This document shows, piece by piece, positions 45,234 through 55,995 of a DNA stretch of 64,000 nucleotides (position 1 is the first letter of the stretch; every line of letters starts with the position of its first letter). The position numbers were made by a program, and so were the translations under genes. The DNA lies in contig JAIOQA010000233.1 in assembly GCA_021413675.1 (NCBI GenBank), positions 1 to 64,000 on the forward strand. The letters run 5' to 3'. This DNA comes from Deltaproteobacteria bacterium. Its GTDB lineage: Bacteria > Myxococcota_A > Polyangia > Haliangiales > Haliangiaceae. The notes beneath the pieces are model-generated. The model was given only the letters and a program-made list of their open reading frames with translations. It was not told the origin of the DNA and did no database searches.

Positions 45234-48200
45234 GGCGCCGCCTCGTGGAGGATCGCATCGAAGGCAGCAACGTCGTCGGGCACGATCACGCGACGGACAG
45301 CGTAGCGTGCGGCGGCGCCATCGGGCTGCACGGTGAGCCCGAACCCGAGCTCGAAGCCAGCGGCCGCCATCGCGGCCGCCACGGCGGCGTCAACTGCGCC
45401 GTCGGGGTACGCCGCGGCGAGCGGCCCGGTCGGCTGCACACGGCGCAGCCACGCGGCCGCCCTCGTGAGCGTTGCGCCGAGTTGCGGTGGCGACAGGTTG
45501 GTCCAACGCTCGTGCTCGATGCCGTGCGCGCCGATTGCCACATCCGCGGAGCCGAGCGTCGCGATCTCCGCCCCGGAGAGATAGAGCTGCCGGCGGAGCT
45601 CGGCGGCCTCGCCGCGAAAATCCCCCGCGCGACGGACCTCATCGAGCTGAGCTCCGATCGGCGGCCGCAGGAGATGTTCGCGCCACGCTCGGTCGATCAC
45701 CCGTGGCGGTGTGGCCCCCGCGATCGCGGCGTAGAACAAGTCGAGCGGCGCGATCGTGGGCAGGTCGTCCGCGTCGGGCGTCCGCGCGAAGCAAACGCTC
45801 GGAACCCCGAGCCGCGCAAGGATTGGCACCGCGACCTCTGCGAAGTCGCGGAAGCCATCGTCGAACGTGACGAGGAGCGGCGCGCGCGGCAGCGTGCGGG
45901 CGTTCGCGTGGGCCGCAGCCACATCGTCGAGACTCACGATCGTCCGCGTGCGCAGCGCCTCCACGAGCTGCGCTTCGAACGTTCCGGCAGAGACCACGAG
46001 CCCTCGCCGTGCGTGGACCCGCGCGAGATCATCTCTCGCCGCAACCGGGAGCACCCGGTGGTATGCGAGCACCACGAGGTCGGTACAGACCCTTCGGCCG
46101 CGGTACGTGGGGCGAGATGTGATGCGAGCGATCGTCGCCTCACGCGTCGCGCGCCGTTCGTCAGAACGAGGGACCCCAGGCTCGTGAAAGTAGATCGGCT
46201 GCGGCAGATGGACCGGGCGGGACGCCATCTCCACGATCGGGAGCATCATCGCCCAGTCGCTCGCGATGGCGAATGGAGCGTCGCCGTCCAGAAGGTCTTC
46301 GACCTCGATCCGATCGAACAGCGACCTGCGGAACGTCCGCAGGTGCTGCCACACGTTCCCGCCGCGACGTTCGCGTGGCGCCTCGAAGTCGACGGCGTAG
46401 GTGACCGCCTTGTCGGATCGCAGCATCGATCCGACGGTCACGTCGCCACCGGAGGCGTACGCCCGCATGACCAGCTCGAGCGCATCGCGGCCGATCAGCG
46501 CATCGTCGAGGTCGAGCAGGGCGACGACCGCGTCGGGTCGCGCTATCAGGTGCCGCACCGCGAGGATCACGTTGGCGAGCTGCCCCAGTGACCGGTGCCG
46601 GCGGATCAGCGTGGCCCGTTCGCCGATACGCCGCAGCTCTCGAGCCAGCACGTCCGCCGTTCCATCGGTCGACGCGTCGTCGACCACGACGAGCCCCCAA
46701 TCCGCGAACGACTGCGATGTCACGGAGTCCAGGCAGCGCCGGACTCGCCCGGGGCCGACATCGCGACCGCACACGATGAGCACCAGTGGCTCCTCTCGCG
46801 GCGGGCCGAGCCACGTCGGGAGCGAGCCAAGCAGGTCGGAGTTGCGACGGTGCACCGGCGAGACGCAGCCAGCCTCGATCCGGTCGAGCAGCAGCATGTG
46901 CCCGTCGACATCTCGCTTTCGACCGTTGTCGGGGCATGCGAACCAGTGGCTCGTCGACCCGCGTCGCGCCGACTGCGCCCGGCCGTCGCGCACGACGGCG
47001 TCGAGCATCCGATGCCACGGCGCCGCGAGGCGATCGTCCGCCGTGCCCGCAGGTAGCGGCCGCAGCGCGAGCAGGCGATCGCGGTGCACCCACGCGGCGC
47101 GGCTCTCGACGCGGAACGGCCCACGCTCGTCCGCGAACCGTACCTGCGGATCTTCATCGCCGTACACCGGCAGTGACAACGTCACGATATCCGAGTGCGC
47201 GCCGAACACATCCGCCGCCGACGCGCTCAGATCGTCGTGCGGCTTGGGCCTCGCGACGATGACATCGACGTCAACCTGCAGGACGAGGTCGCCCGTGCAT
47301 GCCTCGATCGCGGCGAGGATGCCTGGGGCTGGCTGGCCGTTCGTCGCTCGGGTCGCAGGCGAGTCGAGCCCGAACCAGCGACGATTGATCGGTCTGGCGG
47401 AGTCGCCATCTGCAGGGCCGAGCAGCACGCGATCCACGATCTGTGCTTCGCGGAGGCGATCGAGCTCGCGCATCAGCCGTGGCAGGTCGCCATCGGTGTG
47501 CGCACGCGGGTATGGCCCTGGGTGAGGGTCCGCGACAACGACGACCTCATCGAAGGCGCGCGGTGCGCCGAGTTGCCGAACCAGGTGCCGGACCTGAGCC
47601 GCCACCGTCGCGGCCTCGAGCGCGCATACCTTGATGAGCAGCGAAGTCTTCTTCGGGAGGTGAGGCAGTGGCGCCAGCCGCCAGACCAGGAACTCGCTCA
47701 CCAGCTCGAAGCGGTTCGCGTCAATGCCATCGATCGCCGACTCCTCGACGACCCGGAACCCGGCCCGGCCGAGCTCGCGATGCCACCAGCTGACCGGTCG
47801 GTGATACTCATGCCGCGCTGTGGCAGCCCCACCAACGTGCTTCTCGTAGCGGTGCGGGCACTCGTAGCCGGAAGGTGGGACCTCCTGGCGGCGCTGGCCC
47901 ACTGATCGAGCGACACCTCGCGCTGTGGGATCGCAGATCGCCACCACCACGTTTCCGCCCAGCGTCACCAACTGGCGCAGGGCCTGAAGGGCCGCGCGCG
48001 CTTCCTCGTCCGGCACGGCACAGAGGACGAGCGACGCCAAGACCACTTCGAACGTCTCACCCCGTGTGATCGCTTGTGCCAGCCCGCCCTGGTTCCAGAA
48101 GCGAACCGCGGGCAGCTTCGCGGCCCAGGCATCTTCGAGTGACGATTCTGGGTCATAGGCGACTGCGCTGGCCCCCGGGAGAAGAGCCGGCCAGGTTCGA

Positions 48201-51154
48201 GGCTTGCCGCACCCAAAGTCGAGGTAGCTCCGAGGATGAAGGCCTTCGACGAGCGCATGGACATGCTCATCGAGGCGATGCTTCGCGTCGCTGTCATCGA
48301 TCGCACTCAACAACGACTCCCACCCCGCGAGTTCGGGCAGGGCCGGGTCCGAGAGCGCGCGGCGCATCAAGTCTTGCAGGTCGGCGCGAAACGCGTACCG
48401 CCAGCTCAAGAACGCGCGCTGGATCATTCGCTCGTGCCCCAGGCGGCTCCACTTCTCGAGCGAGCGGCCGATGTCCACCAGCAGCAGCCCCGCATGAGAG
48501 GTCCGAAGGTTCTCCGGCCGAATGTTCGTGTGAACGAGCCCCGCGGTTCGCAGCCCGCGGAGCAGCCGCACGATGTCCGGCCCGCAACCGCCTCGGTAGG
48601 CCGTGGTCGGCTCGAACGGGTACACCGCGACCGGCACGCCATCCCAGTCCCGCACCGCTGACAGGCGCGGCAGCGCGCCGTCGGACGCGAGGCCGACAAT
48701 CCCCGCCAGCAATGATCGGTGGCGCTCGCGCTCCTCCGCGCTCCATCCATCAAACACCTTGAAGACCTGGGTGCCGTCCTGGAGCACGACGCCCTCCGCA
48801 CCCACGCCAAGGACCGAGGTAGGGGACTCGCCGTGCGCACGGGCCAACTCGAACGCGCGCTCGACTCGCTGCTCGCGTGCGACCCAGGCGATGGCCACGC
48901 TTGAGACCCCGCGCGGGCGCACATCGGGCGCATGCCAGCCTTCAAGGAACGTGGCGAAATCGTTGTCGTCGAGCCCGCGCAGACAGCCGGCCTCGACCAT
49001 CGCGTCGACCTCGATGGAGGCAGCGGCGGACAAGCGCGCCAGCGCGCGCTGCCAGTCCGCCATGATCGCCGGGTCGCTATGCCACCACACATCCGCGCCG
49101 CCCGGACTGAACAGACGCTGCAGCGCACGCAGGCACCCGCGCACGCGATGGCGAGACAGCCGGAAGGCGGCCAGGCGCTCGAGCACATACTTGCGTGCGC
49201 GCTTGATGGCCCGCGCACTCCTGGCTTCCACGGCCGCCGCGCCGTCATCGATGCTCGCCTCGGCGGCGCGATAGAACGCGTAGCCAAGGATGTCGTCCAC
49301 GACGCTCTGCGCGAGGGCCTCTGAGGTCACCGTCGAGCGCTTTGTGCCGCGCACCTGCTCGGCCGTGATCGGTGCGCGGACCACGCGTGCGCCCCGGCGC
49401 GCCGCGCAGCCACGGGCCCAGAACATGTCCGAGCGACGCGTGAAGCGCCCGCCGACCCGGGGCGATAGGTTGGGCTCATCGAGGAGCTCGGACCGAAACA
49501 CGAGCGTATTGCCGCCGCGGAAGTAGAACTCCCTGACGTTCGACGCGACCTCAGCGTTATCCGCGGGCAAGCTGCGCGTGATCGGCACGCCTTCCAGCAG
49601 GAGGTCGACGTTGGTGCCCAGCCAGCGCAACGCGTGCGCGACTGTCTGCCCCGGCAGGTCAACGAGGAATGGCGTCTCGAGACGATCCGTCTCGCTTCGC
49701 GCCAGGTCGTAGTACCAGTCGCGGCGATCGTGCATCCACGCGGAGTTGTGCGCGGAGGCATCCCAGAGCGTCGCATCCCGTCCCGCGACTGCCGCGGCGT
49801 GAGCGAACGCCAGTGTGTCGACAAGCTGAGTTCGCAGCAGCGCGAGCCCAGGGACCGGCGCCGCGCGAGCGATCGCGCCGATGACAACGTCGCCATGGGC
49901 GCGGGCGGCATGAACTCGGCCGAGCAGGTCGTCCAGGTCGTCGGACAGACGCATGTCGTCGTCCAGGATCCACGTCACGTCAGCCCCGGCGGCCTCCGCC
50001 GCAGCGCGAGCGAAGTGCTGGAGGATGGAGCGTGCGGCCGCGATCGTCTTCCGTCCTTCGAGATCGGCGGCGACGAGCCCGCACACCGCCATGGCACCCA
50101 ACTCGTCTTGCTTCTGCACCGGGTAGACCCGGAGCCCGTGATCACGTGCAAACGCAGCGAGTCGATCACGACCTTCGAGGGGCCCATTGAAGACCACCAC
50201 CACACGGAGATCCGCGACTCCTCGGTGCAACCGTAGTCGGGCCAGATCCGCGATGAGCGCTTGCACGCGATCTTCGGCACCTGCGTCCGCGATCAAGCCG
50301 ACCACCATCTTGAGCGGTTCCGAGGGCGCCGCATATCGCACGGGCGCAACGGCCGGCGCTGCCGCAAGTCTCTCCACCTGGAGCCCGAAGTACGCGCCGC
50401 ACCTCGCGTGGAAGCCAGCGGCCTCCTCGCTCGTCATCCGGGGCTCGTAGATGTGAAGGAAGGTGCGCAGCCCGGCGAGCTTGGCCCCGCCGTTCGCATC
50501 GGTCAGGCGCGCGTGACCGTGCAGCGTGTCGTGGTGCGCGACCGCGTCCGGGGCGGCCACGTACACCACACCGAGGTCGGCCAGGCGGATGCACAGGTCG
50601 CGGTCGGTGCAGCTCCGGAGCGCCTCGTTGAAGAGTCCGGCCCCGAGCAGCGTCGTCAACCGGGCAGACAGGTTCGAGCCCTGGATGCCCGGGTTCCCGA
50701 CCAGAAAATCCCGCGCTTGCAGAAACGCGGGGGGCTCCCGCCTCCGCCCTTCCGGCGACTCGGCGTCGTGTCGCACGATCGCTCCCGCCACGACATCAGC
50801 GCCGTGCTCCGCCGCAACGATGACCGCCTTGAGATAGCCGGGGGCCCAGTGATCGTCGTCGTCCAGAAACGACACGAACAGCCGCTCGGGCTCATGTCCG
50901 TGGCGCAGGAGATGGTCGAGCCCTGTGTTCCAGGCCCCCGCCGCTCCCCGCATTCGCCGGTTGAGGAGGACCTCAGCTTCCGGATAGTCGTTAACCCACG
51001 CCTTGATGGGCATGCTGAGATCGTCGGGATCGACGACGATCACGATGTGAGATGCCGACAGCGACTGAGCCCGGAGCGAGCTCATCGCGCGGGCAAGGAG
51101 TGGCTGGCGCCCCGGACGCGTGGCGATGACCACGCACGGATAGATCGGCTCCAT
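45230..51154 (-). CDS. 1,974-residue multi-enzyme protein: glycosyltransferases, kinase-like, methyltransferase, deacetylase
   Basis: A single open frame starting with ATG at 51154 after AAGAGGT. Domains in order: GT2 glycosyltransferase (1-220; CVVIATRPGRQPLL, FLDDDDHWAPG); second glycosyltransferase-like region (about 278-640; WILDDDMRLSDDL); a helical part; a protein-kinase-like domain (about 795-930) with GVGAEGVV, Lys in QVFKVF, but HTNIRPEN for HRDIKPEN and DIG for DFG; SAM methyltransferase (about 965-1,140; YLDFGCGKPRTW); third glycosyltransferase-like region (about 1,160-1,440; LVLQVDVDVIVARP); fourth, GT2 (about 1,450-1,690; VVDDASTDGTADV); and NodB-type polysaccharide deacetylase (about 1,700-1,974; VTFDDGFRDFAEV, IGAHGIEHERW). 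No membrane helix is evident. It probably builds or edits a surface glycan. Confidence 0.85.
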   Translation of the reverse strand: MEPIYPCVVIATRPGRQPLLARAMSSLRAQSLSASHIVIVVDPDDLSMPIKAWVNDYPEAEVLLNRRMRGAAGAWNTGLDHLLRHGHEPERLFVSFLDDDDHWAPGYLKAVIVAAEHGADVVAGAIVRHDAESPEGRRREPPAFLQARDFLVGNPGIQGSNLSARLTTLLGAGLFNEALRSCTDRDLCIRLADLGVVYVAAPDAVAHHDTLHGHARLTDANGGAKLAGLRTFLHIYEPRMTSEEAAGFHARCGAYFGLQVERLAAAPAVAPVRYAAPSEPLKMVVGLIADAGAEDRVQALIADLARLRLHRGVADLRVVVVFNGPLEGRDRLAAFARDHGLRVYPVQKQDELGAMAVCGLVAADLEGRKTIAAARSILQHFARAAAEAAGADVTWILDDDMRLSDDLDDLLGRVHAARAHGDVVIGAIARAAPVPGLALLRTQLVDTLAFAHAAAVAGRDATLWDASAHNSAWMHDRRDWYYDLARSETDRLETPFLVDLPGQTVAHALRWLGTNVDLLLEGVPITRSLPADNAEVASNVREFYFRGGNTLVFRSELLDEPNLSPRVGGRFTRRSDMFWARGCAARRGARVVRAPITAEQVRGTKRSTVTSEALAQSVVDDILGYAFYRAAEASIDDGAAAVEARSARAIKRARKYVLERLAAFRLSRHRVRGCLRALQRLFSPGGADVWWHSDPAIMADWQRALARLSAAASIEVDAMVEAGCLRGLDDNDFATFLEGWHAPDVRPRGVSSVAIAWVAREQRVERAFELARAHGESPTSVLGVGAEGVVLQDGTQVFKVFDGWSAEERERHRSLLAGIVGLASDGALPRLSAVRDWDGVPVAVYPFEPTTAYRGGCGPDIVRLLRGLRTAGLVHTNIRPENLRTSHAGLLLVDIGRSLEKWSRLGHERMIQRAFLSWRYAFRADLQDLMRRALSDPALPELAGWESLLSAIDDSDAKHRLDEHVHALVEGLHPRSYLDFGCGKPRTWPALLPGASAVAYDPESSLEDAWAAKLPAVRFWNQGGLAQAITRGETFEVVLASLVLCAVPDEEARAALQALRQLVTLGGNVVVAICDPTARGVARSVGQRRQEVPPSGYECPHRYEKHVGGAATARHEYHRPVSWWHRELGRAGFRVVEESAIDGIDANRFELVSEFLVWRLAPLPHLPKKTSLLIKVCALEAATVAAQVRHLVRQLGAPRAFDEVVVVADPHPGPYPRAHTDGDLPRLMRELDRLREAQIVDRVLLGPADGDSARPINRRWFGLDSPATRATNGQPAPGILAAIEACTGDLVLQVDVDVIVARPKPHDDLSASAADVFGAHSDIVTLSLPVYGDEDPQVRFADERGPFRVESRAAWVHRDRLLALRPLPAGTADDRLAAPWHRMLDAVVRDGRAQSARRGSTSHWFACPDNGRKRDVDGHMLLLDRIEAGCVSPVHRRNSDLLGSLPTWLGPPREEPLVLIVCGRDVGPGRVRRCLDSVTSQSFADWGLVVVDDASTDGTADVLARELRRIGERATLIRRHRSLGQLANVILAVRHLIARPDAVVALLDLDDALIGRDALELVMRAYASGGDVTVGSMLRSDKAVTYAVDFEAPRERRGGNVWQHLRTFRRSLFDRIEVEDLLDGDAPFAIASDWAMMLPIVEMASRPVHLPQPIYFHEPGVPRSDERRATREATIARITSRPTYRGRRVCTDLVVLAYHRVLPVAARDDLARVHARRGLVVSAGTFEAQLVEALRTRTIVSLDDVAAAHANARTLPRAPLLVTFDDGFRDFAEVAVPILARLGVPSVCFARTPDADDLPTIAPLDLFYAAIAGATPPRVIDRAWREHLLRPPIGAQLDEVRRAGDFRGEAAELRRQLYLSGAEIATLGSADVAIGAHGIEHERWTNLSPPQLGATLTRAAAWLRRVQPTGPLAAAYPDGAVDAAVAAAMAAAGFELGFGLTVQPDGAAARYAVRRVIVPDDVAAFDAILHEAAP

Positions 51155-51389
51155 GTAACCTCTTGGATGAGCAGAAGCTCACGGCGCACATGCGCTCGCC
51201 ACCGCTCGTCCAGCAGGCACTGATCTTCCGTCGTTCCCTCACGGGTAGGGTGCCAAGGAGTGGCTCATCCAGCCATCCGAGGTCCCTGCGACGGGCATCC
51301 ATGCTGCCAGGCGATTGGAGGTCCAGGTTGCCCTGACGAAGTAGCTGGAGCAAGCCAAATCGCCCCGCTCGCGTGGCAGCGGTTAGCAA

Positions 51390-51833
51390 TCAACTCCGGG
51401 TCACGTGAGCCGTCCAGTTCCAGAGCCTCAGCTTGCCGTCCAAGTCGACCACTGGCTTCTTCAGCGGACGAGGGTCGCTCAGGACCCACAGCAGGTTCCC
51501 TCGCTTGGCCCAAGGCGAAGAGTGCTTCTTCTTGATGTCAACGAGCTCGACGCTGCCAAGGATCTGGCGTCGCGGAAACTCAGTCGGGATCCGTTCAAGC
51601 TTGAGATCCGAATTGTCGAAGATGTCCGCCCTCGCCTCGTCGAGTTCGGCGCGGCCAACCCTCTTCCCCGACGCATGGATCCAGATTCTCCCCCTATACG
51701 GAGTGCTCCACGTGCGATTCTCGATGTCCTTGCCGGCGAACATGATCGACCACGCCCAGTGCGGGTGCAGCGAAAGAACTCGATATCCATGACCGGCGAT
51801 CAGCTTCCCGGTGTCGACCTTTCTTGTCGTCAT
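51390..51833 (-). CDS. ASCH-domain protein
   Basis: A 147-residue protein starting at the ATG at 51833 (a GGGGG-rich site precedes). RVLSLHPHWAWSIMFAGKDIENRTW and RGRIWIHASGKRVG are the signature of the ASCH domain, a PUA-like RNA-binding fold. The C-terminal RPLKKPVVDLDGKLRLWNW is unusual for a short ASCH. ASCH and EVE proteins can recognise modified bases and occur in phage-defence islands; here it lies downstream of the BREX genes on the same strand. A regulatory role in tRNA or translation is the alternative. Confidence 0.8.
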   Translation of the reverse strand: MTTRKVDTGKLIAGHGYRVLSLHPHWAWSIMFAGKDIENRTWSTPYRGRIWIHASGKRVGRAELDEARADIFDNSDLKLERIPTEFPRRQILGSVELVDIKKKHSSPWAKRGNLLWVLSDPRPLKKPVVDLDGKLRLWNWTAHVTRS

Positions 51834-51883
51834 TGTCGCCCCCTGCGATCGTTCGTTGCTGCTCGATTCGTGGACACGCCGCC

Positions 51884-52459
51884 CTACGTCAGAAGGGCCC
51901 GCAAAGCCGGCTCCTCGCGCAGATGACGCTTGGCCTGCTCGATGCAGTAGGCAAATACGAACAGCCGGTCGATGAGCTCGGCAACGTCCGTAGTCGCCCC
52001 GATCGTCACCGGCCAGGAGCCGGGGTCGGCATCGATGATGCCAGCGAGCGCCATCGCGTCCGGGCACACCGCTGAGAGGCTGGCGACCAGGTTCTGCCGG
52101 GACACGCGTTGCCCGACCGTCACCTCCCCGTGGTGCACCAGCGCGAACTCGTCACCTCGCGGCTCAACGCATCGCCCGGCGTTGAACTGAACGCTCGCTC
52201 CCTCCCCCGACACGGGATACTCGCCAGCCTCGACCACCTTGCAGATCAGGTCGTGCTCGGTGAAGTTCGAAAAGAATTGAAACACCATCTCGAGGCCGGT
52301 GCCTGAGTGTGCGAATACCCAGGCGGGATCGACCGCGTGACCGCCGCCAGGGTAGCCCATTCTCACGGGGACTCGATCTGCACGCACGAAGCCGTGCCGG
52401 GTTGTCAGCGGAAGCGTCCGCAGCCCGCGTTCGAAGTGATTCTGGAATTCACTCGCCAT
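51884..52459 (-). CDS. Hypothetical protein next to BREX genes
   Basis: A 191-residue protein from the ATG at 52459, with GAGGGT in front. It is acidic to neutral, with no signal peptide or membrane helix. I see a beta-rich N-terminal section (RGLRTLPLTTRHGFVRADRV; GMEMVFQFF-like MVFQFFSNF) and a helical C-terminal end (ELIDRLFVFAYCIEQAKRHL). I recognise no family. It lies between brxHI and the ASCH gene on the same strand and may be an accessory of the defence island. Confidence 0.65.
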   Translation of the reverse strand: MASEFQNHFERGLRTLPLTTRHGFVRADRVPVRMGYPGGGHAVDPAWVFAHSGTGLEMVFQFFSNFTEHDLICKVVEAGEYPVSGEGASVQFNAGRCVEPRGDEFALVHHGEVTVGQRVSRQNLVASLSAVCPDAMALAGIIDADPGSWPVTIGATTDVAELIDRLFVFAYCIEQAKRHLREEPALRALLT

Positions 52460-52537
52460 CGCTACCCTCCCACATGTGGCTGATATTATGACCGATCGTG
52501 GAACCGTCTGGCGCACCGCGCACCGTGCTCATCCTCG

Positions 52538-54648
<2,111 letters not shown>

Positions 54649-54652
<4 letters not shown>

Positions 54653-55995
54653 GCGTCGCCGCCTTCGCGGTCCCCTCCGCCGAGGTCGAGCTCGATATCA
54701 TCCACGCTGCGCGACACACCCGCCGCGGCAGCCTCCTCGGGCGTCAGCTCGCTGGCGTTGAGGATGATCTGGTAGTGCTGCGCGGGGTCAAACGCCTCGA
54801 ACTCCTCCACGCGATCGAGGACGTCGATCAAGCGACGCAGGAACAGGCGCGGCGCAATGCCGACCTGGTTCCCGAGCTGGCCCGAGACCGCCCGCGCGAG
54901 GCGCTCGATCATCGCGTCGTTCACGCGCGCCCGGACGCGCTCCGGCACCGCCGTTGGGTAGAGATCGCGGATGCGCTGTCCGACCTCGAGCATGCGGCTC
55001 ATCGAGAACGGCTGCAGCGCGATCTGCGACGCGCGCGGGTTGTGAAACTGAGGATCGCCCGAGAAGTCCGCCTGCAACCGCTGCGCGAGCGCGGGGGCGC
55101 GCTTCACTCCGTGCGGACCGTCGAAGAATGGCGGCGTGCCGGTGATCAGCACATACAAGCCGGGATAGCGACCGCGGTGGACGTCCTCGCTCAGCGCACG
55201 CAACGCATTGAGGCTCTTCTCGCGGCTGTCACCGCGTACGCGCTGGATGGTCTCGACCTCGTCGAGCACCAGGACCAGGCCCTTGCGTCCGGTCTGGCGC
55301 AAGATCTCGAGCAACCCACGCAAGAAGCCCGCGGCGCCATCGGAGTCGAGGTCGCCCTTGATGCCGGCCATCTGCTTGACGGAGGCCGCGACGTTCGGCT
55401 GGCCCATGAGCCACGCGATCAGGCCCTGCTCGGTGGCGTGGTCCTCCCGCAGCCGCGCCTCGTAGCACGCGCGCAACACCGCCGCGAACTGCGGCTGTGT
55501 CTTGGTGATCTCGGCGAGGCGCTTCTCGAGCAGGTTGCCAACGCCCTTGCCGAACGCGTCGGCATCGTCCGGGGATTCACCGCCCGCGATGACCTCCTCC
55601 TCGAGGCTGTAGAGCCACCGATCGATCAGGCTCGCGAACGCCCCGGTGCTCCACTCCTGCGTCTCGAGCGCCTCGATGCAGCGCCGATACACCGTCTGCA
55701 TCTTGTAGAGCGGTGTCTCGGTCTCCGAGATCTGCACGAGCGACGTGGCGAACCCCTCCAGCCGCGCCCGGTGCTCGAGCCAGCGCGAGAAGAACGTCTT
55801 GCCGGTGCCGTACTCGCCGCGCACGGCCTTGAACTGGCCACCGCCGGTCGCGACCGCGTGCAGCTCGTCGTCGATGGCTTTCTCGAATCGCTCCAGCCCC
55901 ACGGCAAACAGCTCGAGTCCGCGCCGCGGCACGGTGCCGATGCGCAGCGCCGCGATGATCTCCTTGCGCTTGAGCGGGCTGACGACGTCGCTCAC
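54649..55995 (-). CDS. brxD: BREX ATP-binding protein BrxD
   Basis: A 448-residue P-loop ATPase with Walker A GEYGTGKT (60-67) and Walker B LVLVLDEVETIQR. Later blocks QIALQPFSMSRMLEVGQRI and NQVGIAPRLFLRRLIDVLD match BrxD, the ATPase paired with BrxHI in type 2 BREX. GTG at 55995 overlaps the pglZ stop and its own stop overlaps brxHI, so the three are strictly coupled. It probably loads or drives the helicase. Confidence 0.88.
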
